Shown here piece after piece: positions 23,889 to 35,776 of a stretch of 64,000 nucleotides of DNA. This stretch comes from Geosiphon pyriformis (lineage: Eukaryota > Glomeromycota > Glomeromycetes > Archaeosporales > Geosiphonaceae). The position numbers and the translations under genes are program-made. Position 1 is the first letter of the stretch; each line of letters opens with the position of its first letter. The DNA lies in NCBI GenBank assembly GCA_016748015.1, contig JAAOMT010000183.1:284708-348707 (forward strand). The letters are read 5' to 3'. The notes beneath the pieces were generated by a model. The model was not told the DNA's origin. It did not search any database and saw nothing but the letters and a program-made list of their open reading frames with translations.

Positions 23889-25671
23889 ATGTCGGTCTCC
23901 CAAAAAGTTTTGCAGTCGATACAAGGTAAAATTGAAGGAAAGGACAAGTGTCCTTGCAAGAAAGAGGCTTTGAATTTGGTCCATATTCTATTTCATTTGC
24001 CAGAGAATTCTACATTTTATTATTTGTATTTCTTTGCGAAAATACTAATACTGATATGCTTATTCTTTAATTTATTCCCAATATCAATAAAAAATATATT
24101 GATCTAAAGAAAATAACACGGCGGTAATCGCAGCCGCTTTCTTCACCCTCCTCGGCGCGTCAGTAGCCGCAAGCAAAGTATTCAGCTTGTTGAAATTGGT
24201 TTTTGATATTTTCATCCGCCCTGGAAAGAGCGTAAGTATTTGTCCTGATAATTCGAAAATTATTGGGCGCGTGTTCATTCACAAGAAGAAAATCTGTGCA
24301 ACATCAAATTGTTTTACTTTGAGAAATTGTCAATCCAATCAAATAAATTTAAACAGCTAAAAAGTTTCGGCGCTGGTAAAGGTGCATGGGCTAGTAAGTT
24401 TTCCCTTTTATTTTTATTATCTAAATCTTAATTTTGAAGTTTCACATTTAAAAAATATATCTTGAATTGCCATTAGTTGTTACGGGTGCTTCTGATGGTA
24501 TCGGCAAGGAATTTGCTTATCAATTAGCTGCGGCAAAATTTAACGTACTCCTGATCTCGCGTACCCAATCAAAGTTGGAGGATATTTCAAAGGAATTGGG
24601 TTCGTTTGAATAGTGTTTTTTTTTTTGAAATATTCGTGTTTAAAACAGCTCAAAGGATATTGACTCGGATCAAAGTCTAATATCTATAATATATATTTTT
24701 TATCGAATCGTGATAAAATATAGAATTGAAAAATGGCGTAGAAACAAAAATATATTCCATGGACTTCACCCAAGGGAATCCACAAGACTATCGAAAGCTA
24801 AAAGATATTATTAATGAACTCGATGTAGGAGTTTTAATTAATAATGTTGCCTCAAATCATTCAATTCCGACGCCATTTGTTTTGGAATCTGAAGAGGTTA
24901 TCCATAATATTGTTGAAACGAATATTGCTGGATTGTTAAAAATTACCAAAATCGTAGCACCTTTGATGTCGGCCAAGTAAAAGCAACGATTCTTTTTTTA
25001 GTGAATTTTTAATCAAAAACTTGAATGTTGAATTAATTTTCTTTTAAAATATAGGCGTCGTGGTCTTATCATTAATATTGGCTCATTTAGTGGATACGTA
25101 CCAACTCCAACTCTCTCAGTCTATTCGGCATCAAAAGCATTCATGAGTACATTTTCAGCAGCGCTTGGCGTCGAACTACAATCTAGTGGAGTCTTAGTTC
25201 AATGTATCAATACTTATTTCGTAGTAAGTAATATATCGGAGGTGAAGAATTCTGAAAGAGGATATTTAAAATTCTAAAATTCATTATATCCATTAATCCA
25301 AGGCCACGGCAATGTCAAAAATCAGACGTTCATCATGGCTAATTCCTTACCCTAAAGCGTATGTGAAGTCCGTCCTCTCCAAAATTGGTGTACCCGGAGG
25401 TGCAGCCGATATTCCTTTTGGATCGAATGCATACCCATCACATGCTCTCGTTAACTGGATCATAGGCAATACGCTAACTACAAATTTTTGGTTGCAAAAA
25501 AACTATGGTAAACTATTGCTCTCTTGATTATTTTGGCATAATACTCTCACCAATTCTTGCTTATTTTTCCTACCATCATTTAAATGGCGGCTCAAAGCCG
25601 TGCATCTTGATATCAGAAAACGTGCTTTACGAAAACGTGAACGTGAAGCCGCCGCTGCCAAAAACCATTAA
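23889..25671 (+). CDS. IFA38: Very-long-chain 3-oxoacyl-CoA reductase (ER fatty-acid elongation)
   Basis: Short-chain dehydrogenase of the KAR/IFA38 family, which reduces 3-ketoacyl-CoA with NADPH in the ER elongation cycle. Eight exons: 23889-23925, 24110-24231, 24357-24393, 24477-24599, 24724-24976, 25055-25223, 25303-25507 and 25598-25671, summing to 1020 bases (339 residues), close to the usual family length. A hydrophobic N-terminal anchor ([17 protein letters not shown]) precedes GAGKGAWA. The cofactor-binding motif is [18 protein letters not shown] is the NNxG-like strand. The catalytic Ser, Tyr and Lys appear in NIGSFSGY and YSASKAF. The C-terminus is basic ([18 protein letters not shown]). 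Exons 1 and 3 are only 37 bases each. All joins are GT-AG and in phase. The gene symbol is by family recognition; the gene appears intact. Confidence 0.9.
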
Positions 25672-26467
25672 CGTGTGCAAACCGTATTGTAATATTTCAT
25701 ATCAATATTTTCATATCAATATTTTCACTAATAGCTTGTTAAAACACACTTTTAGAACCTTAATCAGGAGATGAGAATTCAAAAATAATCATTCTACAAT
25801 TTATACAGCGAGTTACACTCTTTATTTGCCTCAAAAATGATTTCGAATAAATATTCATGTATAAAAAAACGTTGAGATGCAAATTAATTCTATCCAGATT
25901 ATATGTTGATCAAATCGGTGAATCAAGGTTTCGAGAATAATGATATTATATATACTTTTTATAATGTTTTTGTTCATAAAATGGGTTGAATTTTGAATTT
26001 ATCATTTTATTGAGAGCTAGTCGAATCATATCACTTTACAAACTGTAAGAGAACCATCTGGATGTTGAAGCCTTAATTAAAGATTTTCTCTGAATAGAAA
26101 CATCTAAAATTAAATTTTAAAAACTCCCATTTTTTATTGCGATACATTTTTAGAAATTCAAAAATAACGAGACTCCAATCTCACCTAAACACCTGTTATT
26201 TTCCTTCCCAATAATTAATTCTATGATGAAACATATCCCAAAGTCTCCACCAACATGATATTAAGAATTAGACAAAAACTCGAGAATGATCTCAGGCTTT
26301 AAGATTGTTGCATTATTAAAGATTGCGCATTGACATGTTCGACAAGAGGTGAAAAAAGTACCAATTATTTAGAAAGCCAATTCCAAAAAGATTTCCAAAA
26401 AGATCCTTTTGGACCTGTAGAATAGAGAAGACTTGAATAATTCCGTACAAAAACCAAAAACTAAAGA
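25672..26467. other. Intergenic between convergent genes
   Basis: AT-rich 3' flank of the reductase and of the minus-strand SANT gene. No further coding signal seen. Confidence 0.5.
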
Positions 26468-27416
26468 TCATTGAAAAATACCGGCTGTTCCCTTTTTTTC
26501 CACTAGTTCCACATTACTCGGGTGAGAATTTTCATTATTCTTTAAATCTATATCTTTACTCTTGACCTCCTCCAGCCAATATGTTTCACATTGTTGTGCT
26601 GTTTTTGAGGATAGAAATTCAGAAACCATTTCCCAATTTTCGCCGTGCTTTTTAATCGCATTATCAAATAAGAGCTTCTCATCAGGTGTCCAAGTACACA
26701 TTTTAACCTTTCGTGATCCATCCCGAACATCCTTTAATTTAGTGGATGATGGGTAGTCTTCATCGGGAAAGTAGCGAGAAAATATGTCTGCAATATTTTT
26801 CATGTGGAGTTGTTGTTCTGCTTCAAGTTCATCTCTTAACTGAAAACCTTTGATTTCAAATTTACCTTTAACAAAAGTGAAACCAAAAATTTTTAAATTC
26901 ACAAAAAGAATCAAAATTTTTCTTACTCAATATTGAGTGATCTAATTCGATCGAATCCAGTTGTTCTTTTCTGATTTTTGAATCCGTAATAGTCGTTACA
27001 TTATTTTTGGTGAGCATTGCTTTTTTATAACGCAATTCCAGAGCCCCAGCGCTTCTTAAAGATCGGAAAACTTGCTTCGAAATTACTTGCCATTTTTTGC
27101 CAAACTTTTCAACGGCTGCAAGTAAGATACCAACTTCCTCATCAGTCCATATCGCGCCGGGTTGAGTATTATCTATTTTATAGTTATTTGAAAAATTATT
27201 TAATCTTTCCATGTAAAAATTTCTATCCAGATCTGTTTCTTCTTCTAAAACACGCCGTTTTTCAGTTTGACCTTCCGAAGAATAACTGTAAAATCTTGAT
27301 AAAATGTATTCACGGCCATAAAAGAAGTTTAGGTGTTTTTTATTTTTGTTTAAATTTGAAGATTTCAAAGTAGAAAATTTTTTTAATATTTCTGTTCGGA
27401 TTGAAGTGGAATTCAT
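26468..27416 (-). CDS. Two-SANT protein with mitochondrial-type leader
   Basis: Two exons on the minus strand, 27416-26927 and 26865-26468, joined over a 61-bp intron (GTAAGA...TTAAAG) to give 295 residues. The leader (residues 1-48) is basic with one acidic residue and ends in SRFYSYSS, which resembles an R-x-Y-S processing-peptidase site. SANT 1 lies at about residues 89-131 (AIWTDEEVGILLAAVEKFG, then KKWQVISKQVF) and SANT 2 at about 221-261 (CTWTPDEKLLFDNAIKKHG, then TAQQCETYW). The C-terminal repeat resembles the last repeat of the 6915 protein (QQC-x-x-x-W). The gene faces the reductase gene tail to tail. Role unknown; it is likely a member of the same local family. Confidence 0.8.
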
Positions 27417-27757
27417 TTTAAAAGATTTACCCAGTAATCATTCATAATTTTCCACAAAAAATAAACAAAGTTGATCATCAACTATGTGATGTTGATGATT
27501 TTGATTTTACAAGGGTTAAAATGTGCGCGTTCACGTGACACCGACCTTTGAACTCATTATTAATAAATAATTTGTTTATATATATATATATATTAAAAAA
27601 TTAGCAATAATTAATATTTTAAAATTAATTATTTTTTCATAAAAAAGTTTTTTTTTGTAAACGTAATAATATGTTAATGCATTAATATATTATTACAAAT
27701 AATAATAATAATAAAAAACATTGAATATTTATATATTAAATATATATAACAAAATTT

Positions 27758-27791
<34 letters not shown>

Positions 27792-28499
27792 TAAAATAAA
27801 AAATAAAAAATTTTAATAAGAAACATAAATTATTTTTTTTCAAAAAATCTCAATTTTTTTTTATGTAAAAAGTGTAAAATAATTTTTTATTATATTTTTT
27901 AATTTAATTTCATTGATTAAAATCGAAAAATAATATTTTTTAAAAAAAAATAATTTAGTATTGTTTTCAATAAACAAATACTTTTGATTTTATTACTTAT
28001 GTTTTAATATTTTAAACAAAATTCAAGTTTTAATAAATATATTAATAATACTAAAAAAAATTATTTGATTTTTTTAATATTGTATAAATTGTAATATTTA
28101 TTACACAAAACTACAAATAAACTTTTATTTAATTTGAAAATTCTTATTTTTATATAAGTAATAAAGAACTTGACAACCAAATTAAGAGGATTCTTAAACC
28201 AAGACAAGCTGGCTAAAAATGAAGCTGTGATTAAGTGCAGATCATTAATACATATGATTTGTAAATGCGATTTGATTAGTTAATCATAAGGTAGTAAACA
28301 ATATAGTCACATGCTAGTGCATACAAAAGTTTTTCTGAAAATATTTAAAGTCGGAATTACTATAAGATGCATGAATATAAGTTTTTTGAATTTCTTATTT
28401 CTTTTTCTGTTAATAAAACTTACTAAAAAACTCCTTTTATTATACATTTTCTTAAACTTGCTTTAAACTCATTACTATACATGCTTTTTTCTGTTTTCA
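27417..28499. other. AT desert
   Basis: Almost pure A/T with TA runs (27570-27590, 27763-27789) and an AAT run near 27700. No coding signal. Confidence 0.6.
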
Positions 28500-28559
28500 C
28501 ACTATTAAAACTATGTTTCATTATTATGTAATTTTTTGTTGTTATTATTCCTGTCTTTC

Positions 28560-30641
28560 TTGTTACTAAAACTAAATTCGTTACTATACCATATTTTTTT
28601 TCTGTTATTTTTACTCAAGATGCTTCTATTATTATGTTGAACTTTCATGAGCACTATTACAATATCACCAAACCATTCAAACTCTCCATTGAAGAATTTA
28701 ACAATGATTAGATGTTTGTCAACAATTTTTAGATCAAATTTAATGGAAATAAGCAAATAAATGGTGATGAATGGAAAACATATGTCTGTTGCCTCTTCAA
28801 ATCTCAGAAATCAAGTGGGCGTAAAGATAATATTCCTTCTGAAAACCTTTGCATAACTTGGAAACAGACTTCTATCAATTGCAAGACTAGAATAAAAATA
28901 ACTTGGTTTGCTATGACAATAAAAATTTGAATTGAAAAAGTAAAAGATATTTCCGATTATAGTTACTTTTTTGATAAATGTGACATGCGAAAATGGTCAA
29001 AATTTGTCAAAAATATTGTTGCCAAAGAAGCATTCAAAGATTATGAGTCACAAATAATCGCCAATATTGTTCAAAAAAAAATTGAATGATCATATGAAAA
29101 CTCGGGTGTTAAATATCTAAAAACTCAAGTAGTCTTTAACATCAAACACAAGCTTATAGATTTAATGAATTCTTATCTTATTTGTAAATTTAATCTAAAG
29201 ACTGATATTCTTAATGCCAAATAAGTTTCTAGTTGAGAAAAACTATCAGGTAGAACAATTTATTAATCGAAAATCTTGCCAAGATTTTTGTTTTGCAACT
29301 TTAGAATTTGGTATATTACAGATAGCTAACTCTGATCAATTCTATTCATAATGCCAATAAACATAATTAGCACTTGTTTACTATATATATTCGTGATAGC
29401 TGTGAGTGTTGAAATGTTAGCAGACATTTTTTTGTCAATAACAAAAACAATAAGGCAGTTACAGCAGAATTAAAAGACCATTCAAACATTTGCTTTCTAT
29501 TGGACTTCACAATACATGCTTTTTGATCAAAGTAGTGTTGAAGCAAACAGTATTGCAACTATTTTTCCTGGCTTTTATGGAGGAGAGCAAAAGTGTAATA
29601 TTATTTTTTGTACAGTGCATATTGTTCAAACATAGATTAAAAACATTTATTATGGTCAAACTCTTGATAAGATAATACAAGCCAGTGCACAAAACAACTT
29701 AAATTGGCTGTATAGATATCATTCAAGATGCTATAACTAACTGTCTGATCCAAGTAAATACAAAGTATATTTCGAAAAATTACTAAAACAACTCCAACAA
29801 ATAGGCATTTTGGATTCGACAACATTTACTTCTCCTTTTTCATGTAACTTTAACAAACCCTTTTGAGTCTTATCATAATGAGCTTAAAACGAAAACTTCT
29901 TATATACATGGTTTTATTGGTAAAATTTATTTTACTGTTTTTTATAACCAATTTTTTGAATTTGGAGTTTTCATTAAATATTACATTTTTTTAATCTTTT
30001 TATTCATATTTTAATTATTTTATTGATTGTTACATTTACTGATTTCTATTATTTTTTTTATTGTAGATGCATATTATATGATTTTAGAAATTAATGCAAA
30101 GAAATAGGCCATTACAAAAGAAGTTTTTCTTAATTTTCACACCAGAACAATCTCCATTACCAATTTAAGCCCTAAAATTATTAGTGAAATTCACAATTTT
30201 CCTTTTCCAGTTCAGAAACTTATTGCAAAAGAGGTGCATGCTGTTTCAAAGAGATTGCAAGAAGGAAAAGAAGTGCTGGAACTTTTATTTGCAAAATGTA
30301 ATTGCAAATTTTTCCACCAATACATGCTTTCTTGTCGTCATGTCTTTCACAAACAACTTTGTGGTAATATTGATATTTTGACATCTGAGATATGGAGGGG
30401 AGTTTTCAGAGAAACTTTTAAGGAAAGCAGTTTGGAAGTATATTAATCTCGTGGCTTAATGGAAGTACCTCAGCACCAAGAAATTGAAAAGGCCACGGAA
30501 AAAAATCGATTGAAAATGAATGAATTATTTGAAAGAGTTAGAGATCAGTATTATAATTTAGCAAATAAAAAAAACACGAATAAAGTAGAAAGATTTGTTG
30601 TATATTTGAAAGAAGCATTGAGGCCTGTTCTTGAGAAATGA
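28560..30641 (+). pseudogene. Decayed MULE-type transposase with SWIM zinc finger
   Basis: Conceptual plus-strand pieces in shifting frames resemble a Mutator-like (MULE) transposase. An N-terminal part covers about 28760-29090; the central region (about 29500-29930) contains a DQSSVEANSIATIFPG block and an ESYHNELK block. The C-terminal part, 30184-30446, contains CNCKFF...SCRH, fitting the C-x-C...C-x-H SWIM finger common in this family. The tail frame 30459-30641 ends in a helical charged segment. A possible intron lies at about 29920-30066. Numerous stops and shifts make it inactive. Terminal inverted repeats were not identified, so the true element ends are unknown. Confidence 0.65.
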
Positions 30642-31688
30642 TAAAAACAATTAATGATCAGTTTTTAATAAAGAGATGGTAATATGTAAAAAAGTAGAAG
30701 TAGTTTTAGCTTTACAAAAAAAAAACAATTAATGGGTTTTTTGACCAATTTGTAGTAATAAAATTAAACGGTTTTTTTTGCTCACTTTTGTATGTTATTA
30801 ATCTGAATTAGTGAATTAATTTTGTTGGCCAAAATTTATTAAAACTAATTTTATTAGTTTATATCATGTATTGCCGATCAAAAATTGCTAATCGCGTGAC
30901 CGGCTTACCTTGCTTTAAGGACCCCACAAATTAATAATCAAGTTAACCACTGGATGAATATTAAAGTCAATAATTAATTCTAAAAATAAAAATTTTAAAT
31001 ATAATTATTAAGATTTGGCAACTTCTTAGAATAAAAACCCCTCATCCACAATTATAATTAAGACCTTTTTATTTTTCAAAAATTGTGGTATAAGTTTCTA
31101 CAGTCAGCGACACAAACAAAATCCGTACAGTCTCAGTGCTCGATTACTTGATGTGGGATCGATTCTACTTTAATAAAAATTATGTCAGATAAGACCAAAT
31201 TCCCCGGCCTTTAAAGGTTTTTCTAGTTGGTTTCTGTTGGAGTATTACGATTTATTCATTTGAAAATTATTTCGTTTCTTTGATTTGATTTGATTTGTAT
31301 TTTGAACGTGGTAAAACTACAAAAAGTATCAGTCCTCAAAACGGAAAAAAAATGATTTTTTCCTTAGGCCTCTAGTTAACCAAATCATAGAAACAAATGC
31401 TACCAAATCATAGAATTAAAATTTGTCACCTTTTAATTGTTTATATACAATGACGAGTAAAATGTTAAAATAACAAGTCTAAATCAACTCTTTATCAGCA
31501 GAGGTAAAATGATAAGGTCGATAAATAGTCGCAGCAATCAAAACATGAAATATTAGTGAGTAGAAAATTCACAGATTTTTCACCATAAAAGGATCGAGTG
31601 AACAGGAAACTTTTATTCTTTCACCTGTTACTATTTTTCCCACCCCACAACACAACACCACACCACACCACACAACTATTAGTTTTGT
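30642..31688. other. Intergenic with CA-rich tract
   Basis: No gene seen. 31635-31678 is a CCACA/ACAC-rich tract directly beyond the 3' end of the U2 gene. Confidence 0.5.
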
Positions 31689-31874
31689 GAACAGCGTCAA
31701 CCTAGAGATAGTGCAATACTAGGGACACTGTGAGCTAAGTTTGGCAAGCCAGGAACTTTGCTCAATTAACAAAAATTAGTCTAATATCGTAAGAGTTCAG
31801 TGAACTCTGTTACAGATATTACACTGTAAAGAACAGATACTACACTTGATCTTAGCCAAAAGGCTTGAGAGGAT
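31689..31874 (-). ncRNA. U2 spliceosomal snRNA
   Basis: Reading the minus strand from 31874, the sequence has the near-invariant 5' part of U2: GCCTTTTGGCTAAGATCAAG, then the branch-point-recognition region TGTAGTATCTGTTC containing GUAGUA, then stem-loop II-like sequence. An Sm site (AATTTTTG) lies around 31770, and a 3' hairpin of the stem-loop IV type (CCTAGTATTGCACTATC...TAGG) ends near 31700. The length of about 186 nt equals the usual U2 size. The 5' and 3' ends are set by homology and may be off by a few bases. The gene appears intact and would pair with intron branch points of genes like those in this window. Confidence 0.95.
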
Positions 31875-31904
31875 TAAAGAATTCATTAACGGGGACTCAA
31901 GGAG

Positions 31905-31913
31905 TATATATAA
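31905..31913 (-). promoter_or_regulatory. TATA box of the U2 gene
   Basis: TATATATAA-type sequence lies 31-39 bases upstream of the predicted U2 5' end on the minus strand. The spacing fits a TATA element; function is inferred. Confidence 0.55.
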
Positions 31914-31916
31914 TAG

Positions 31917-32512
31917 TTGAACAGGTGAACATAAATGAATAGTAAATTATGGGACATTTTTGATTTTAAATAGGATTTTTTTTTACTGATAATTAACAAT
32001 TATGACTCATTAAAATTTTCAGTAGAAATTTCAGACTCTGCAAACTAAGATCTGGGGATTACTGAAAGCTCAAAAAATAAAAAATCCCATTCTTCTATAA
32101 TAAACGAGCAAAATCCGTTATAATTTTTGATATAAAAAAATTTATTAATAAATAAAAATATTTTTTTTTATTAATCTAGATATCTAGGAAATAATTAGAC
32201 AAAGAATATTTTTATAACATTTTATTATATTTTTATAACATTGTATTATATTTTTATTGAGCACACTTTTAATAATCATTTGTAAAAAAAAATTTTATAT
32301 AAGAGAAAACATGTAGCATTGCTCACATTTCATAAAATTAAATTTTTATCAACATAAAAATTATATCATAGCAGCACTTACCGTTAAAGCATAAATAGTT
32401 TACCCTTTCATTGTGAAATCAATTAAAAAATATTTTATTAACCGCTTTTGAAAATTCAAATTGAGTTAAACGTTGAAGTTGAGAAAATAATTTTATCAGA
32501 AGATTTACTATT

Positions 32513-32549
<37 letters not shown>

Positions 32550-32627
32550 CTTATTCTGGAGAAAATATTTAATAAAGTTTTCTCAAAGTCTCGTATATTA
32601 TTATATTTAGATGAAAGAAATTCTATT
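31917..32627. other. AT-rich intergenic with CA/TA microsatellite
   Basis: No gene. A (CA)n run followed by (TA)n lies at 32515-32549. Frames through it (32448-32657 plus, 32456-32647 minus) are repeat artefacts, although 32628-32657 is the true 3' end of the SANT gene on the minus strand. Confidence 0.6.
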
Positions 32628-33343
32628 TTAAGTGTAAATTTTACCAAAGTTCAATGATTCATGAGAATTTTGATATTTTTCCATTATTTGGGAAACTTGC
32701 CGCTCATGACGTTCATTTTCATTCTCGAGTGCCATGAAAACGTTTTCTTCTTCTTCTTCTTCTTCTTCTTCTATTATTCCAAGTCAAGGTAGGTATGAAA
32801 AATAATGACATGACATGACATGACATGACATGACATGACAGAAAATACATTTGGTCTTTGAATAAAATATTGTATGGTTACTTACTTATTCCATAAAAAA
32901 AGTTTTCAGCAGGGTTGGACTGTATAGTAGTGAGAATTTCAGGCCTGGAATTGTTTTTACTCAACTTTCTATACCTGATCCTTAAACCGAGTGGTGATCT
33001 TTTAGAATGAAAATATTCAGATGAAATAAAATTCCATTTTGGACCATGCTTTTGGATAACCTTGATTAATTTTTCTGTTTCTTCGTCTGTCCATAATCTA
33101 GAAATTGGCTTCCTAAAATTTTCAAAGTTCGGCTGTCAATCATAGATATAGTACTTGCAAAGCTGTTAAAAAACCGATTTGTAAAGGGTATTATCACCTT
33201 TTGGTAGAAGTCTTCACAGGCTCTAATGATAACTTTTTTTCATTTTTGGATAATCTTTCATGATTAGTTGATAAACAACTTTTCACCATTTTGTTTATGT
33301 TTGAAAATTTCTTTATATGAAAGGCTCGAGGGACGATAAACAT
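32628..33343 (-). CDS. Small SANT protein with mitochondrial-type leader
   Basis: A three-exon minus-strand gene invisible as a single frame: 33343-33198, 33112-32886 and 32770-32628, joined over introns 33113-33197 and 32771-32885. Total 516 bases, 171 residues; phases 2 and 1 match at both joins. The leader (MFIVPRAFHIKKFSNINKMV) has no acidic residue in its first 27 positions. One SANT repeat covers about residues 53-98 (SRLWTDEETEKLIKVIQKHG, then PKWNFISSEYFHSKRSP). The C-terminus has an eight-Glu run encoded by a GAA microsatellite, then a charged helix. Intron 2 holds a TGACA repeat (32808-32840). The start at 33343 was preferred over an upstream ATG at 33403 because it begins the leader directly. 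This is the fourth such gene in the window. Confidence 0.72.
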
Positions 33344-33539
33344 TTGGCTTTCCTGTGTTGTTGTTTTTAAAAAAAAAACAAAAAAAAAAACAGTGATGAT
33401 CAAACTTTGATTTCATATTTAACTATCTGTTATCTATAATCAGCAGATAAAAAATTTAGGGCGGGAATAAAAATCATTATAATTATCATTATTACCAATA
33501 ATGTACACATATAATTTGTATTCAAACCAAAAATTTAAA

Positions 33540-33573
<34 letters not shown>

Positions 33574-34297
33574 TAATATTTAGATGGACAAAATAAATAT
33601 CTATAAGTGAAAAGTTTTAAATTTTAAGATGCCGTTCTTTCATAATTACTGATTTTTAGCTCTCAATGGAAATTCACCTGGAGTAATATTTATCGTTATT
33701 CTGTATTTTTAAAATAATAATAATTTATTACTTTTCAGCAAAGTAAAATTTTTACTTTTCTCAAATTTGAATGGTATCCAAAGATTTTATAATAAAAGAA
33801 ATCGAGTTTAAAGGAATTAATTTGAGAATCTTGATGATTTAAAGATTAAAATAAAAGTATTTTTAATGAATTTAATGATTTTTTTTTAAAATTTTATTCA
33901 AATGGTTTAAAATACTGAAATTTTCAAAATATTTGTAACCCAAAAAAATATTTTACAAAATATACCAATTATCAGATTTTTATGCTATGACACGCGATAT
34001 AACCTAAGTCACATAAATTTAAATTTATGATATCAATATTTAATTTAAAGAGTGCACAAAATAGGTTTGCGTAAATTTTTTCAATTATCGTATTACCAAT
34101 CTGAAATAATCTTGACTCGATAACTTATTTTTAATCATAAATAAAAAGTGGGATGGTAATACAAATCAAATATTTACATTTATTATTCCGATTCAAAGCG
34201 GAGATGTTATTAAATATTAGGCTCGTGTTATTATTGAAAAATGGACACAGATTTCGTTTTTTATTAATCTAATAAGAAACCTTCCTTCCTTTTTACC

Positions 34298-34359
<62 letters not shown>

Positions 34360-34977
34360 AATCATCATCATCAAAAAAGAATATATTAATTTTTTTTCGT
34401 TTTAATTTCTGCCTTAAATTTTTTTAGTTATTTTACTATTTGATTAAATATTTAATTAAAGTTACATGACTCTCTTTCCAATTAATTGAATTAATTTTAA
34501 AAATTAAAAATTATATGAAATCTTTTTTTATTTTATTTTATTTTGTTTTAGTTTTAATTTTGATGAATTTAATTTTTGCAAAATAAAAATTAAACTTTAT
34601 CATACAATGTAAAAAAGTATAATCACCAATCACGATTTCTCAATTTATTTATTTTTCTCGTTTCACAAATTATACCTATTCTCAACTATTTTAAGCACTA
34701 TTCCATGAACATGTATATCTTTAAAATAAAATAAAATAAAATAAAATAAAATAAAATAAAATAAAACTATCGGAATGATAGGAATTTTTTTAATTGACAT
34801 TATTGAATCCAAATAATCACCTGATTTTTTTGTAACCAAAACTTCATACTTTAAATAAAGTGAAAAGAATTGATAATCATTCCGCAGTTACTATAAGTGG
34901 ATTTCCGTTTTATAAAAATCACTTTTTTTTTTTCCATTCTATAAAAAAATCAATATTGTGTTACAATAATATCGACA

Positions 34978-35008
<31 letters not shown>

Positions 35009-35655
35009 GTAAATTAATAAACCAATTAAAAATCCTAACTTTAAATTTTTTTCCCCCATTAGAACCTTTAACTTTAATTATGTGTATATAAATTAAAAAG
35101 GTCTACAGAATTTTTTAATATACACGATCATGTTACTTAGGAACTCGTAATTTGAAAAAAAAAAAATTCAAATTAACTCATTATATATATTTATAATTTG
35201 AGAGTCACAGAAAACTCTAAAGCTTTCGAGGTAATAATACTGATTGGTGATTTAATAAGTCGAATAATTAAAAAACGTCAATGCGTAAAATACTTTATAC
35301 TTAATTCTTTTTAATTACTATGAATTGATTATAGAGTTTAAAAATTTGATATTTTTCAAAAAAAAAAAAAAAAAAAAAAAAATTTTTTCGTTATTATTAT
35401 TTTTATACTAATTGGAGAGCATTGGTAAATGACCAATTGGGACTTTTTTTTTCCTTTTTTTTTTTTTGAACGGAATAATTCAGACTTCAATAAAAAGTTT
35501 CCATTTGAGTGAAATTGAATAAATTCATCAAACTTTAAAAAAAAAATTCTCCTTTTTTTTGTCTGCAACACATTTCTAAAAATGGTTGGGACGAATGAAC
35601 AAATAAAAATTCCTGTTTTAAAGATTAATAATAATAATAATAATAACAATAATTG

Positions 35656-35696
<41 letters not shown>

Positions 35697-35732
35697 TGAT
35701 AATAATTGATAATAATAATAATAATAATTGAT

Positions 35733-35776
<44 letters not shown>

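Noticed and set aside
29367-29825. Several short frames on both strands
   Set aside because: They are fragments of the decayed MULE transposase or its antisense.
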